Positions 8,684 to 17,086 of a DNA stretch of 36,391 bases are shown piece after piece. The stretch comes from Roseovarius aestuariivivens (GTDB lineage Bacteria > Pseudomonadota > Alphaproteobacteria > Rhodobacterales > Rhodobacteraceae), in NCBI RefSeq assembly GCF_004761875.1, contig NZ_SJEY01000017.1:1-36391 (forward strand), given 5' to 3'. The notes beneath the pieces are model-generated. The model saw nothing but the letters and a program-made list of their open reading frames with translations. It was not told the origin of the DNA and ran no database searches. The position numbers and the translations under genes were made by a program. How positions within the stretch are numbered: position 1 is the first letter of the stretch; each line of letters begins with the position of its first letter.

Positions 8684-11020
8684 ATGAGCAACACGTTCTC
8701 GAATAGCGGGACATTTGACGGTCTCGACGCAACGCTTCAGTTGATCCTGCCCGAGTATGCCGGTGATGAGCTGCATGCCGGTATCCAGCTGTCGCAGTCC
8801 GGCGTTGAGCCGCAGATCAACATCACCTTCGCGATCGATCGGTCCGGGTCGAGCGGCAACGATACCGGTATCGACTTTACCGGTGACGGGAACACGGACA
8901 CGTTCCTTGAGGCGCAAGTCTTCGCTGTCGGCGCCAAGCTCGGCGAGCTTGTGAACGCAGGCTATGATCCGGCGTCGATCGAGGTGACGATTGTCGATTA
9001 CGGGGCGGACGCGAACAGCTTCACCACGACGCTGGCGGATGTCACCGGTTTGATCGGCTATGTCGACGGGTTGACCTCGGGCGGAACGACGAATTATGCG
9101 GCCGCTCTGGCCGAGGCGGAGGACGCCTGGGATGCAAGCGGCGCCGCGCCGACGGACACCAATATTCTTTATTTCTACTCGGATGGCTTTCCGGTCCCGT
9201 CGAACCAGAATTACCAAAGCCCGCTGAACAGTCTCGAAGCGGCTTATAATCCACAAATCACAGCCGTGGGCTTCGGCCCCAATTCAAGTGTGAATGATCT
9301 GAATACGATCGATTCGAGCGGGTCAGCCACGGTGGTGACAACCGAGCAGGAACTGCTCGACCTGATCAACACGCCGCCGCCGCTGCCGGATGTCGATAGC
9401 TTTGACGTGTATGTCGACGGGGTGTTGATCGAGACCGTTCTGGCAGGCGATCCGCGGATCGTGCCGAACCCCACGGGCCTGACCATCAGCAACCTGAACG
9501 TGACCGGCTATACCACAGTCGATGACACGCCTCAGACCATCGACGTGCAGGTCGTCACCAATTTCTCGAACGGTGACACGCTGGCGACGAATGGACCGGT
9601 TCGGTTCCTTGACGGTGTGGTCGAAGGCACGACCGCCGGCGATCTGATTGACGTCAACTATCTGGGCGATCCCGAGGGCGACCGGGTCGACAATGGTGAC
9701 AATATCGACCCGAACGCCGCACCCGGCGAGCTGGATGACGACGTGATCGAGGCCGGAGACGGCAACGATACGGTGGCCGCAGGTCTGGGCGACGATACTG
9801 TCTTTGGCGGCGCCGATGATGACGAAATAAATGGCGAAGATGGGGATGACTCTCTTCTGGGCGAGGGCGGCAATGACACGCTGCAAGGCGGTGATGGCGA
9901 CGACACTCTGGATGGCGGAGACGGCGACGATTTCCTGAGCGATACTGACGGCACCAGCGATGACAGCCTGCTGGGCGGGGCAGGAGAGGACACATTGCTT
10001 GCTGGCGGCGGCGATGACTTCCTTGATGGCGGCGACGATTCCGACACGCTCGGCGGAGGCTCTGGCGATGACACGTTGCTTGGCGGACAGGGCAATGACC
10101 TGCTTGTCGGCGACAGCGGCGCAGACAGCATCGAAGGGGGCGATGGCAACGACACCATCAATCTGGGCGATCTGACCTCGGGCGACGCCGATGCCGACGT
10201 CGCGTTCGGCGGCGCGGACGAGGATACATTCCAGAACGTCGGGGCGGGCGACACCGTGGTCGGCGGGGAAACCGGTGTCGACAACGACACGCTTGATCTA
10301 ACTGGCGGTGGTCCGCTGACGATCAATTACCAGGGTGGCGATCCGACCTCGGAAGCGGGGACGGTCACGTTCTTCACCGACGCGACCAAGACGACGGTTG
10401 CCGGCACGCTCACCTTCTCGGAAATCGAGAACGTGATCCCGTGTTTCACGCCGGGCACGCGGATCGCGACGCCGACCGGGGAACGTCTGGTGGAGGATCT
10501 GCGCGAGGGCGACCGGATCATCACCCGCGACAACGGCCTGCAGGAGATCCGCTGGGTCGGGCGGCGCGATCTGACGGGGTCCGAGCTGCGCACGGCGCCG
10601 CATCTCAAGCCGATCCTGATCCGGGCCGGGGCGCTGGGGCGCGGTCTGCCCGAGCGGGACATGATGGTCTCGCCGCAGCACCGCCTGCTGATCAGCAACG
10701 AGCGATCGGCGCTTTACTTCGAGGACCGCGAGGTGCTGGCCGCGGCCAAGCATCTTACGGGGATCGAGGGCGTGGATGCGGTCGAGGCGCGGGGCGTGAG
10801 CTATATCCACTTCATGTTCGACCAGCACGAGGTGGTGCTGTCGAACGGGGCGTGGACCGAGAGCTTCCAGCCTGGCGAGCAGGTGCTTGACGGGATGGGC
10901 CAGGCGCAGAAGACGGAGATCTTCGAGCTGTTCCCCGAGCTTCGGGAGGCGGACGGGATCAAGGCCTACCAGGCCGCGCGCCGGTCGCTGAAAAAGCATG
11001 AGGCGCAAATGCTCGTCTAA
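8684..11020 (+). CDS. vWA / RTX / Hint secreted protein (778 aa)
   Basis: This is likely a secreted calcium-dependent protein. A von Willebrand factor A-like domain spans about residues 45-225, with the metal-site motif written as DRSGS (52-56, where DxSGS is expected), a Thr in SGGTTNYAAAL and an Asp in FYSDGFP. A beta-rich region follows, then RTX repeats (about 345-520), then the Hint domain from Cys587 to near the end. The last 240 residues up to position 774 are identical to those of the preceding gene. The start ATG at 8684 follows the purine run ggggggga (8673-8680); the frame stays open upstream to a TTG at 8618, but that has no ribosome site. vWA domains mediate metal-dependent protein contacts; the partner is unknown. 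The gene has its own putative promoter and terminator, so it is probably a separate unit from the giant gene. Confidence 0.9.
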   Translation: MSNTFSNSGTFDGLDATLQLILPEYAGDELHAGIQLSQSGVEPQINITFAIDRSGSSGNDTGIDFTGDGNTDTFLEAQVFAVGAKLGELVNAGYDPASIEVTIVDYGADANSFTTTLADVTGLIGYVDGLTSGGTTNYAAALAEAEDAWDASGAAPTDTNILYFYSDGFPVPSNQNYQSPLNSLEAAYNPQITAVGFGPNSSVNDLNTIDSSGSATVVTTEQELLDLINTPPPLPDVDSFDVYVDGVLIETVLAGDPRIVPNPTGLTISNLNVTGYTTVDDTPQTIDVQVVTNFSNGDTLATNGPVRFLDGVVEGTTAGDLIDVNYLGDPEGDRVDNGDNIDPNAAPGELDDDVIEAGDGNDTVAAGLGDDTVFGGADDDEINGEDGDDSLLGEGGNDTLQGGDGDDTLDGGDGDDFLSDTDGTSDDSLLGGAGEDTLLAGGGDDFLDGGDDSDTLGGGSGDDTLLGGQGNDLLVGDSGADSIEGGDGNDTINLGDLTSGDADADVAFGGADEDTFQNVGAGDTVVGGETGVDNDTLDLTGGGPLTINYQGGDPTSEAGTVTFFTDATKTTVAGTLTFSEIENVIPCFTPGTRIATPTGERLVEDLREGDRIITRDNGLQEIRWVGRRDLTGSELRTAPHLKPILIRAGALGRGLPERDMMVSPQHRLLISNERSALYFEDREVLAAAKHLTGIEGVDAVEARGVSYIHFMFDQHEVVLSNGAWTESFQPGEQVLDGMGQAQKTEIFELFPELREADGIKAYQAARRSLKKHEAQMLV
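9735..10190 (+). repeat. RTX array of the vWA protein
   Basis: The frame reads through about a dozen units of the form GGxGxDxL, for example GGDGDDTLDGGDGDD and GGQGNDLLVG. It follows a VEGTTAGDLIDV module (from 9620) of the same type that precedes the arrays in the giant protein. These are calcium-binding beta-roll repeats. Confidence 0.85.
10286..11006 (+). repeat. 721-bp direct repeat, copy 2 (Hint cassette)
   Basis: Partner of 7503-8223 at an offset of 2783 bases, with seven synonymous differences and no gaps. The encoded residues 535-774 of this gene equal residues 2186-2425 of the giant protein. The sharp 5' boundary falls inside the Asp-rich sequence just before LDLTGGGPLTINYQGG, and the 3' boundary is 14 bases before the stop codon. 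Confidence 0.95.
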
Positions 11021-11082
11021 GAGCCGTTGTACCACGCGGACGTTTTACACCCCGTGGCTGGGTGTAACGTGATCCGAAAAAG

Positions 11083-11112
11083 AAATCCCGGCGCCTGGCC
11101 GGGATTTTATTG
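11083..11112 (+). terminator. Intrinsic terminator between convergent genes
   Basis: A perfect 10-bp stem, aaatcccggc (11083-11092) with gccgggattt (11098-11107), encloses a gcctg loop and runs into ttttatt. An A-rich run precedes it, so the hairpin could also stop transcription of the opposing nucleotidyltransferase gene. A weaker dyad, ttacaccc (11045-11052) with gggtgtaa (11060-11067), lies just upstream. Confidence 0.8.
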
Positions 11113-11161
11113 TCGGGACGGATTAATGGCGGCCCGCTTACTCCTGTCGCCCTGTCTTCTG

Positions 11162-11773
11162 TCATTCGGTTTTTCCGGCGCGCCACGCGGCCCAGGCCTC
11201 GGGCGTGTCCAGATCGCGTGTCGCGCGATAACCGGGCAGGGGACAGGTGCGACAGCCGTGGCGGCGCAAGAGGTCACGGGCGCCAGTGTCGCCGGTCAGG
11301 TGTCTCAGTTCGGCGAAAAGCCGACGCGGCAAGAGGACGGGATGGCCCGGCCTGCCGTCTGCGTCGGTGGCGCGCAGGCATTGGTTCGGTGCCTCGGAAA
11401 AGCTCTGGACCATGAACGAGAGATCGGCGGCGATCAGTTCGGGAAGATCGGGCAAAACGACCATCAGTCCGTCACTTTGACGTGCGGTGGCGAAATCCGC
11501 GCCGGCGCGCAGTGACGCGCTCATGCCTTCGGAGGCCGTGGAAAGCGGCAGGCGGACCAGATTTTCGCGCGCGCCGAGGTCTTCCAGGCAGTCGGCCCGG
11601 GCCGAGCGACCTGGGGGAAGAGTGACCAAAACCGGATGGCCAAGACCCAGAGCCAGATCCGCCTGTCGCCGCAGGAGCGGCCGGTCTTCGACGCGCTCTA
11701 GCAGCTTGTCGCGGCCGCCCATCCGCGACGAGGTCCCGGCGGCAGGAATCAGAATGGTCAGGGCTGGGTGCAT
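11162..11773 (-). CDS. MobA/MocA-like nucleotidyltransferase (203 aa)
   Basis: The protein begins MHPALTILIPAAGTSSRMGG and continues RDKLL, the nucleotide-binding signature of the MobA-like NTP transferase fold: a glycine-rich loop followed by a conserved Lys. Residues near 106-112 (VVLPDLPEL) match the metal-binding Asp strand of the family. Members such as MocA and MobA transfer CMP or GMP to the molybdenum cofactor. The length of 203 residues suits MocA-like single-domain enzymes, but purine-catabolism relatives look similar, so the exact substrate is not assigned. It converges on the vWA-RTX gene and lies downstream of the dehydrogenase gene on the same strand, separated by 114 bases with no visible terminator, so co-transcription with that gene is possible. 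Confidence 0.8.
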   Translation of the reverse strand: MHPALTILIPAAGTSSRMGGRDKLLERVEDRPLLRRQADLALGLGHPVLVTLPPGRSARADCLEDLGARENLVRLPLSTASEGMSASLRAGADFATARQSDGLMVVLPDLPELIAADLSFMVQSFSEAPNQCLRATDADGRPGHPVLLPRRLFAELRHLTGDTGARDLLRRHGCRTCPLPGYRATRDLDTPEAWAAWRAGKTE

Positions 11774-11887
11774 GGACAGCGGATTCCGGAAAGATCTGGT
11801 GCGCAGCCTATCTTGCGCGCGGCCGCTTCGCCAGTGACCTGACGCCCGTCAAGGTAGGCCCGTGCGCCGCGCGCTTCGCGGACTGGA

Positions 11888-14305
11888 TCACGCCCGCAGA
11901 CGCGCGCCGTCCGGGTCGAAGAGAGGGGTGGTGAGAAGGGTGGCGGGACGCCGGTCCCCGAGGATCTCTATCTCGACCTGCAGGCCGTCAGAGACGAGAT
12001 CCCGCGGGATGAGGGCCAAGGCAATTGACGTGTCCGTATGGTGCGAATAACCGCCCGACGTGCAGAAGCCCCTGACCGTACCGTCGATCCAGACCGGTTC
12101 GTACCCGGTGACATCGGTGTCTTCGGCGTCGACCCGGAATGCCTGAAGGCTGCGGGCCGCGCCTGTCGCGCGTTCCGCCTCGGCCGCCGCGCGACCGATG
12201 AAATCCGCCGGTTTACGCCAGTCGATGAACCTGTCCATTCCGGTTTCCCCGGGCGTGTAGTCAGGCGAGAATTCCCGCATCCACGCACCGAAGAACCGGT
12301 CGAGCCGCAGGGACATCATCGCGCGCATGCCGAAGGGTTTGAGGCCGAACGCGGCACCGTTGCGCCACAGCACGTCCCAAAGAGCGCGCTGCGCCATCGG
12401 ATCGCAATAGATCTCAAAGCCAAGATCGCCGGTATAGCTGAGCCGCTGCACGAGACAGTCGGTCATGCCCACGGTCATCTGGCGCAGATCCATGAAGCGC
12501 ATGTCGCTGAGATCCGAAGGCGTAGCGGATTGCAGAAGGTCGCGCGCCTTTGGCCCGGCGATCTGGAAGCCCGTGAGACGGTCCGAGATGTTCTCGACCA
12601 TGACGCCCTCGGCCTCATTCTGGGCGAACCAGCGCATGTGCATGGCCTGCGCGCCGTAGGACGCGGTGAGGTGGAAGGCCGTGTCCGACAGGCAGGAGAG
12701 GGTGAAATCCCCGATCAGGCGACCCTTGGGCGAGAGCATCGGCGACAGGCTGACCCGGCCCGGGCGCGGCACACGGCCCGCCATGATCCGGTCGAGCCAG
12801 TCGCGCGCCTGCGGGCCGGTAACAAGATACTTGCCAAAATTCTGAAGCTCGTTGATGCCGACGGCCTCGCGCACCGCGCGGACCTCGCGGGCCGTGGCCG
12901 CCCACGCGTTGGAACGGCGGAAGCTGGGGGTCTCGAAGCGCGGCTCGTCATCTTTGGCGAAATAGTTCGGTACCTCGAGCCCGTATTGGTGCCCCCAGAC
13001 CGCGCCCATGGCGTCGAACGTGTCGTACATCGGCGTTGTGCGGAACGGGCGCGCGGCGGGCAGTTCCTCGTTCGGGTAGCTGACGGAAAAGCGGCGCTGA
13101 TAGTTCTCGATGACTTTGGGCAGCGTGTAGCCCGGCGTGATCCAGTCTCCGTAGCGGGCCACGTCCATCGCGCTGACGTCGCGTTCGCATTCGCCCTCGA
13201 CCATCCATTGCGCCAGCATGAGGCCGACGCCGCCACCCTGGCTGAACCCGGCCATGACGGCGCAGGCCGACCAGTAGTTGCGCAGGCCGGGTACGGGGCC
13301 CACCAAAGGATTACCGTCGGGGGCGAAGGTAAAGGGGCCGTGAATGACCGATTTGACGCCCGCGCGTTCCAGTGCCGGGAAGCGGCGATAGGCGTGGCCG
13401 ACGGCGACCTCGATCTTGTCGAAATCGTCGGGGAGAAGTTCGTGGCCGAAAGACCAAGACGTGCCGGTCACGGCCCAGGGGCGGCAGGGCTGTTCGTAGA
13501 AGCCGATGCAAAGACCGCGGCCCTCTTGCCGCAGATAGCTTTCCCCGGCGGGATCCATCACATGCGGATGTTCCGCACCTGCGTCCAGCATCGCGGCGAC
13601 CTCGGGCACTTCCTCGGTCACCAGGTACTGATGTTCCATCGGGTGGAGCGGGAGGTAGAGACCCGCCATGGCCGCCACCTCGCGCGCCCAGAGGCCGCCG
13701 GCGTTGACCACGTGTTCGGCGTGGATGGTGCCTTTTTCCGTCACCACGTCCCAGGTGCCGTCCGCGCGCGGGTTGGTTTCGATCACCTTGCAATGGGTCT
13801 CGATCGTGGCCCCGCCCATGCGCGCGGCCTTGGCATAGGCGTGGGTGGTGCCGGAGGGGTCGAGATGGCCATCGAGCGGGTCGTAAAGCGCGCCGAGAAG
13901 GCCATCGATGTTGGTCACCGGGGCGATCTTTGCGATCTCGTCCCGGCCGATGATTTCGGTTTCAAGCCCCATGTAGCGGTGCTTGGCCCGTTCGGCGCGC
14001 AGCATGTCGAGTCGGTCGCGGTCCGCGGCGAGCGTGATGCCACCCACGTGATGCAAACCGCAGGACATGCCGGTGATTTCTTCCAACTCTTTGTAAAGCT
14101 TGATCGTATAGCCCTGCAGTGCGGCCATGTTGGTGTCGCCGTTGAGCGTGTGAAACCCGCCCGCCGCATGCCAGGTGGAGCCCGAGGTGAGCTCGGATCG
14201 TTCGATCAGCATCACGTCGGACCAGCCAAGCTTGGTCAGGTGATAGAGCACCGAACAGCCCACGACCCCTCCGCCGATTACGGCCACTTGTGTGGTGGTT
14301 TTCAT
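11888..14305 (-). CDS. GcvT-family FAD-dependent dehydrogenase, dimethylglycine/sarcosine type (805 aa)
   Basis: Two-part enzyme. The N-terminal half is a DAO-type flavin oxidoreductase, with the dinucleotide loop VAVIGGGVVGCSVLYHLTKL near residues 8-27 and SGSTWHAAGG at 41-50; His46 is at the position that carries covalent FAD in mitochondrial dimethylglycine and sarcosine dehydrogenases. The C-terminal half has the GcvT aminomethyltransferase fold, which passes the one-carbon unit to tetrahydrofolate. Full length is about 800-850 residues in this family, so it appears intact. The start at 14305 is preceded by agaggag; the frame extends upstream to 14590 but that part is the intergenic control region. 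It is divergent from a paralogue. The likely role is N-demethylation of a glycine-betaine-derived compound; dimethylglycine versus sarcosine cannot be decided from sequence. Confidence 0.85.
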   Translation of the reverse strand: MKTTTQVAVIGGGVVGCSVLYHLTKLGWSDVMLIERSELTSGSTWHAAGGFHTLNGDTNMAALQGYTIKLYKELEEITGMSCGLHHVGGITLAADRDRLDMLRAERAKHRYMGLETEIIGRDEIAKIAPVTNIDGLLGALYDPLDGHLDPSGTTHAYAKAARMGGATIETHCKVIETNPRADGTWDVVTEKGTIHAEHVVNAGGLWAREVAAMAGLYLPLHPMEHQYLVTEEVPEVAAMLDAGAEHPHVMDPAGESYLRQEGRGLCIGFYEQPCRPWAVTGTSWSFGHELLPDDFDKIEVAVGHAYRRFPALERAGVKSVIHGPFTFAPDGNPLVGPVPGLRNYWSACAVMAGFSQGGGVGLMLAQWMVEGECERDVSAMDVARYGDWITPGYTLPKVIENYQRRFSVSYPNEELPAARPFRTTPMYDTFDAMGAVWGHQYGLEVPNYFAKDDEPRFETPSFRRSNAWAATAREVRAVREAVGINELQNFGKYLVTGPQARDWLDRIMAGRVPRPGRVSLSPMLSPKGRLIGDFTLSCLSDTAFHLTASYGAQAMHMRWFAQNEAEGVMVENISDRLTGFQIAGPKARDLLQSATPSDLSDMRFMDLRQMTVGMTDCLVQRLSYTGDLGFEIYCDPMAQRALWDVLWRNGAAFGLKPFGMRAMMSLRLDRFFGAWMREFSPDYTPGETGMDRFIDWRKPADFIGRAAAEAERATGAARSLQAFRVDAEDTDVTGYEPVWIDGTVRGFCTSGGYSHHTDTSIALALIPRDLVSDGLQVEIEILGDRRPATLLTTPLFDPDGARLRA

Positions 14306-14574
14306 GAGGTGGCTCCTCTTGGCTGTGGCTCGGGTCCGGCTTTGGTCAGCCTGCCCGGGAAGACCCGCGTTGCATGCCGGAAAGCGACAGGATTTGTCGG
14401 TGTTGTCGCCCGCCTTGCATGGGACAGAACGACAGGCTTTGCCGGAAAGGGTAAAATCCTGACGCAAACCGAAAGGACATCCGCCCGAGGGCGACCAAAG
14501 ATGTCGGGAAAGGCCGCTCTTTCGGGGGTGGCTTGAGCCATGTTGGGCAAAACCAGAGACTCGGGGACAGACAT
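14306..14574. promoter_or_regulatory. Divergent control region with 31-bp imperfect direct repeats
   Basis: The 269 bases between the two divergent dehydrogenase genes contain two direct repeats at 14370-14400 and 14415-14445, with start points 45 bases apart. Both have the frame ttgcatg-n8-cgacagg-n-tttg-n-cgg, with 23 of 31 positions the same. Each ends in a small dyad, cgaca-n5-tgtcg in the first and cgaca-n5-tgccg in the second. A third partial dyad, tttgcc-n6-ggtaaa, overlaps the second repeat (from about 14438). Paired sites like this are typical of dimer-binding regulators controlling both directions. The regulator gene is not in the window. Confidence 0.45.
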
Positions 14575-17004
14575 ATGAAAACCCATGCACAGGCGGTGGT
14601 CATCGGCGGCGGTGTGATCGGATGCAGTGTGCTTTATCATCTGACCAAGCTGGGCTGGACGGACGTGGTGCTTCTGGAGCGCGACGAGTTGACCTCTGGC
14701 TCCACTTGGCACGCGGCGGCCAATATCCACGGGCTGCATGACAGCGCCAATATCAGCCGCCTGCAGCACTACACGATGAACCTCTATAACAGTCTGGAGG
14801 CAGAGACCGGCCAGAGTTGCGGCGTGTTCCAGCCCGGTTCGCTTTATCTGGCCCAAACCGAAGCGCGCGAGCATCAGTTGAAGCTGCAGGCCGCCAAGGC
14901 ACAGCTTTACGGGATGAATTTTGCCGAGATCACCCGCGAGGAGGCCGAGGAAAAGCACCCGCTGGTCAATTTCGACGGTATCCGCTGCATCATGTGGGAA
15001 CCGGATGGCGGTAATGTGGACCCCTCGGGCGTGACCAACGCCTATGCGATGGGCGCGCGACAGCGTGGGGCTGAGATCCACCGCTTCACGCCCGTGACCG
15101 CGACGACACCGCAACCCGACGGCACATGGATCGTCGAGACGCCCAAGGGCAACATCCAGACCGAATGGGTGATCAACTGCGCCGGGCTATGGGGGCGTGA
15201 GGTGGCCAAGCTGGCCGGCATCGAGGTGCCGCTGCAGCCGACCGAGCACCAGTATTTCGTGACCGAAACCATTGCCGAGATCGCCGCGATGGACCGCCGG
15301 CTGCCGTCGGTCGCGGATCGCGACGGGGAATATTACCTTCGGCAGGAGGGTAAGGGCCTTCTGATCGGCGCGTATGAGCGCGACATGAAGTTCTGGGCCG
15401 AGGACGGCACGCCGCTTGATTTCGCGCATGATCTTTTCCCCGATGACCTTGAGCGGATCATGGAGAACGTGATGCGCGCGATGGATCGCGTGCCGGTCGC
15501 CGCCGAGGCCGGGGTGAAAAGGGTGATCAATGGCCCGATGATCTGGAGCCCGGACAGCAACGTCATTCTCGGGCCGGTGCCGGAACTCAGGAACTACTTC
15601 ATGGTGGGCGGCATCATCCCGGGCTTTTCGCAGTCGGCGGGCATGGGTTTGATGGTCAGCCAGTGGATCATCGAAGGCGAGATGCAGTACGACATGTTCC
15701 CGTGGGATATCGCGCGCTTCGGTCTTTGGGCCAACGACCGCAAGTTCGTGAAGGCCAAGGTCGAGGATGTCTATGCGCATCGCTTCGCCATCCATTACCC
15801 GAACGAGGAACGCGCGGCGGGCCGTCCGCTGCGCACGCGGCCCGTCTACGAGATGCAAAAGGAGATGGGCGCGGTCTTTGGCCTGAACTATGGCTGGGAG
15901 CATCCGCAATGGTTCGCCGACGCGCCCGGGGCCAGGGACACCAACGGATTCACCCGCCAGAACTGGTGGGGGCCGGTGGGCGACGAGTGTCGGATGCTGC
16001 GCGACCGGGCGGGGATCATCGATATCTCGAACTTTGCCAAGTACCGGTGCAAGGGGATGGGGGCCGAGGACTGGCTGAATGCCGTTTTCGCCAACCGGAT
16101 GCCGAAAAGCGTCGGGCGGTCGTGTCTTACGCCCTTGATCGGCGTGCGCGGCGGGATCGCGGGGGATGCGACGGTGACCCGGGTGGCCGAGGATGATTTC
16201 TGGATCGTGTCCTCGGGCATGGCAGAGCGGTATCACAAGCGGTTTTTCGACATGGTGCCACTGCCGGAAGACACGACATTCGAGTCGATGACCGAGGCGA
16301 TGTGCGGCTTTAACGTGGCGGGCCCACAGTCGCGTGAGTTGTTGCAGCGGCTGACGAATGAGAGCCTTGCGACCGAGGATTTCCCCTTCATGCGCTCGAA
16401 GATGATCGAGCTTGGCGGGGTGCAATGCCTTGCGCTGCGGGTAAGCTTCACCGGCGATCTGGGCTGGGAGTTGCATTGCAAGGCCGAGGATCAGCTCCGG
16501 CTTTACACTGCGCTTTTAGAAGCCGGAAAGGACTTTGGCGTGGGGCCCGTCGGCGCGCGGGCGTTGATGTCGATGCGGGTGGAAAAGGGCTATGGCTCCT
16601 GGAGCCGGGAATATAGCCCCGAGTATTTCCCGCACGAAGTGGGGCTTGGGCCGCTGTGCAAGATGGACAAGGAATTCCTGCACAAGGCGGCGGCGCAAAA
16701 GGCGATGGCAAGCCCGAAGCGGGAAGAGCTTGTCCTGATCCATCTCGACGAGACGGACGTTGCTGCGTCGAATGCCGATGCGACGGGGGGGGAGCCCATC
16801 CGGAAGAACGGCAAGCCGGTGGGCCGCGTGACCTCGGGCACCTATGGGTACACCGTCGGCATGAGCCTTGCGCTTGGCTACGTGAAAGCGGGGCAAGCGG
16901 CACCGGGCGACGAGGTCGAGGTGATGGTTCTGGGCCGTCCGCACAAGGCGCGCATTCTGCACGAGCCGCCGTTCGATCCCAAAGGCGACAAGCTTCGGGC
17001 CTGA
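14575..17004 (+). CDS. GcvT-family FAD-dependent dehydrogenase, second paralogue (809 aa)
   Basis: Same architecture as the divergent neighbour. It has an FAD-binding loop (AVVIGGGVIGCSVLYHLTKL, about residues 7-26) and SGSTWHAAANIHG at 41-53 with His46 at the presumed covalent flavin site. The substrate domain runs to about 430, and the GcvT-fold folate domains follow to the end. The two N-termini are closely similar, but the residues after the WHAA motif differ (GGFHTLNG in the neighbour, ANIHGLHD here), which suggests a different substrate. The start ATG at 14575 follows cgggga; an in-frame start at 14533 is less likely. Expected reaction: oxidative N-demethylation with transfer of the methyl-derived carbon to tetrahydrofolate. 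The substrate could be dimethylglycine, sarcosine or another N-methyl compound. The gene is probably co-regulated with the divergent one. Confidence 0.85.
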   Translation: MKTHAQAVVIGGGVIGCSVLYHLTKLGWTDVVLLERDELTSGSTWHAAANIHGLHDSANISRLQHYTMNLYNSLEAETGQSCGVFQPGSLYLAQTEAREHQLKLQAAKAQLYGMNFAEITREEAEEKHPLVNFDGIRCIMWEPDGGNVDPSGVTNAYAMGARQRGAEIHRFTPVTATTPQPDGTWIVETPKGNIQTEWVINCAGLWGREVAKLAGIEVPLQPTEHQYFVTETIAEIAAMDRRLPSVADRDGEYYLRQEGKGLLIGAYERDMKFWAEDGTPLDFAHDLFPDDLERIMENVMRAMDRVPVAAEAGVKRVINGPMIWSPDSNVILGPVPELRNYFMVGGIIPGFSQSAGMGLMVSQWIIEGEMQYDMFPWDIARFGLWANDRKFVKAKVEDVYAHRFAIHYPNEERAAGRPLRTRPVYEMQKEMGAVFGLNYGWEHPQWFADAPGARDTNGFTRQNWWGPVGDECRMLRDRAGIIDISNFAKYRCKGMGAEDWLNAVFANRMPKSVGRSCLTPLIGVRGGIAGDATVTRVAEDDFWIVSSGMAERYHKRFFDMVPLPEDTTFESMTEAMCGFNVAGPQSRELLQRLTNESLATEDFPFMRSKMIELGGVQCLALRVSFTGDLGWELHCKAEDQLRLYTALLEAGKDFGVGPVGARALMSMRVEKGYGSWSREYSPEYFPHEVGLGPLCKMDKEFLHKAAAQKAMASPKREELVLIHLDETDVAASNADATGGEPIRKNGKPVGRVTSGTYGYTVGMSLALGYVKAGQAAPGDEVEVMVLGRPHKARILHEPPFDPKGDKLRA

Positions 17005-17010
17005 GCGACG

Positions 17011-17074
17011 GGCCGCGCTGAAGCACGGCCTACGGCAGCGGGTGCGATCCTGTAGGCCGTGCTTCAGCGCGGCC
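17011..17074. repeat. REP-like double palindrome between convergent genes
   Basis: A perfect 23-bp inverted repeat, 17011-17033 against 17052-17074, with an 18-base spacer. Each arm is itself able to fold: ggccgtgc-ttca-gcgcggcc pairs on both sides with one G-T wobble. The arm reads tgtaggccgtgcttcagcgc (17051-17070), which resembles the widespread REP pattern of gtaggtcgggcttcagcc. It sits 6 bases after the stop of the dehydrogenase gene and 13 bases before the end of the opposing CBS-protein gene. It could act as a bidirectional terminator or mRNA stabiliser, although it has no T tract. Confidence 0.7.
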
Positions 17075-17086
17075 TGTGTCCTGCCG

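Noticed and set aside
11774..11887. Possible gene or site between the nucleotidyltransferase and dehydrogenase genes
   Set aside because: No open frame, promoter or strong hairpin could be supported.
12038..14536. 832-codon plus-strand open frame
   Set aside because: Exactly antisense to the GcvT-family dehydrogenase gene, whose motifs are clear; the shadow product is Arg/His-rich with no family.
14306..14590. N-terminal extension of the minus-strand dehydrogenase
   Set aside because: The extension covers the shared control region and overlaps the start of the divergent gene; ATG 14305 has agaggag upstream and begins the FAD loop at the normal place.
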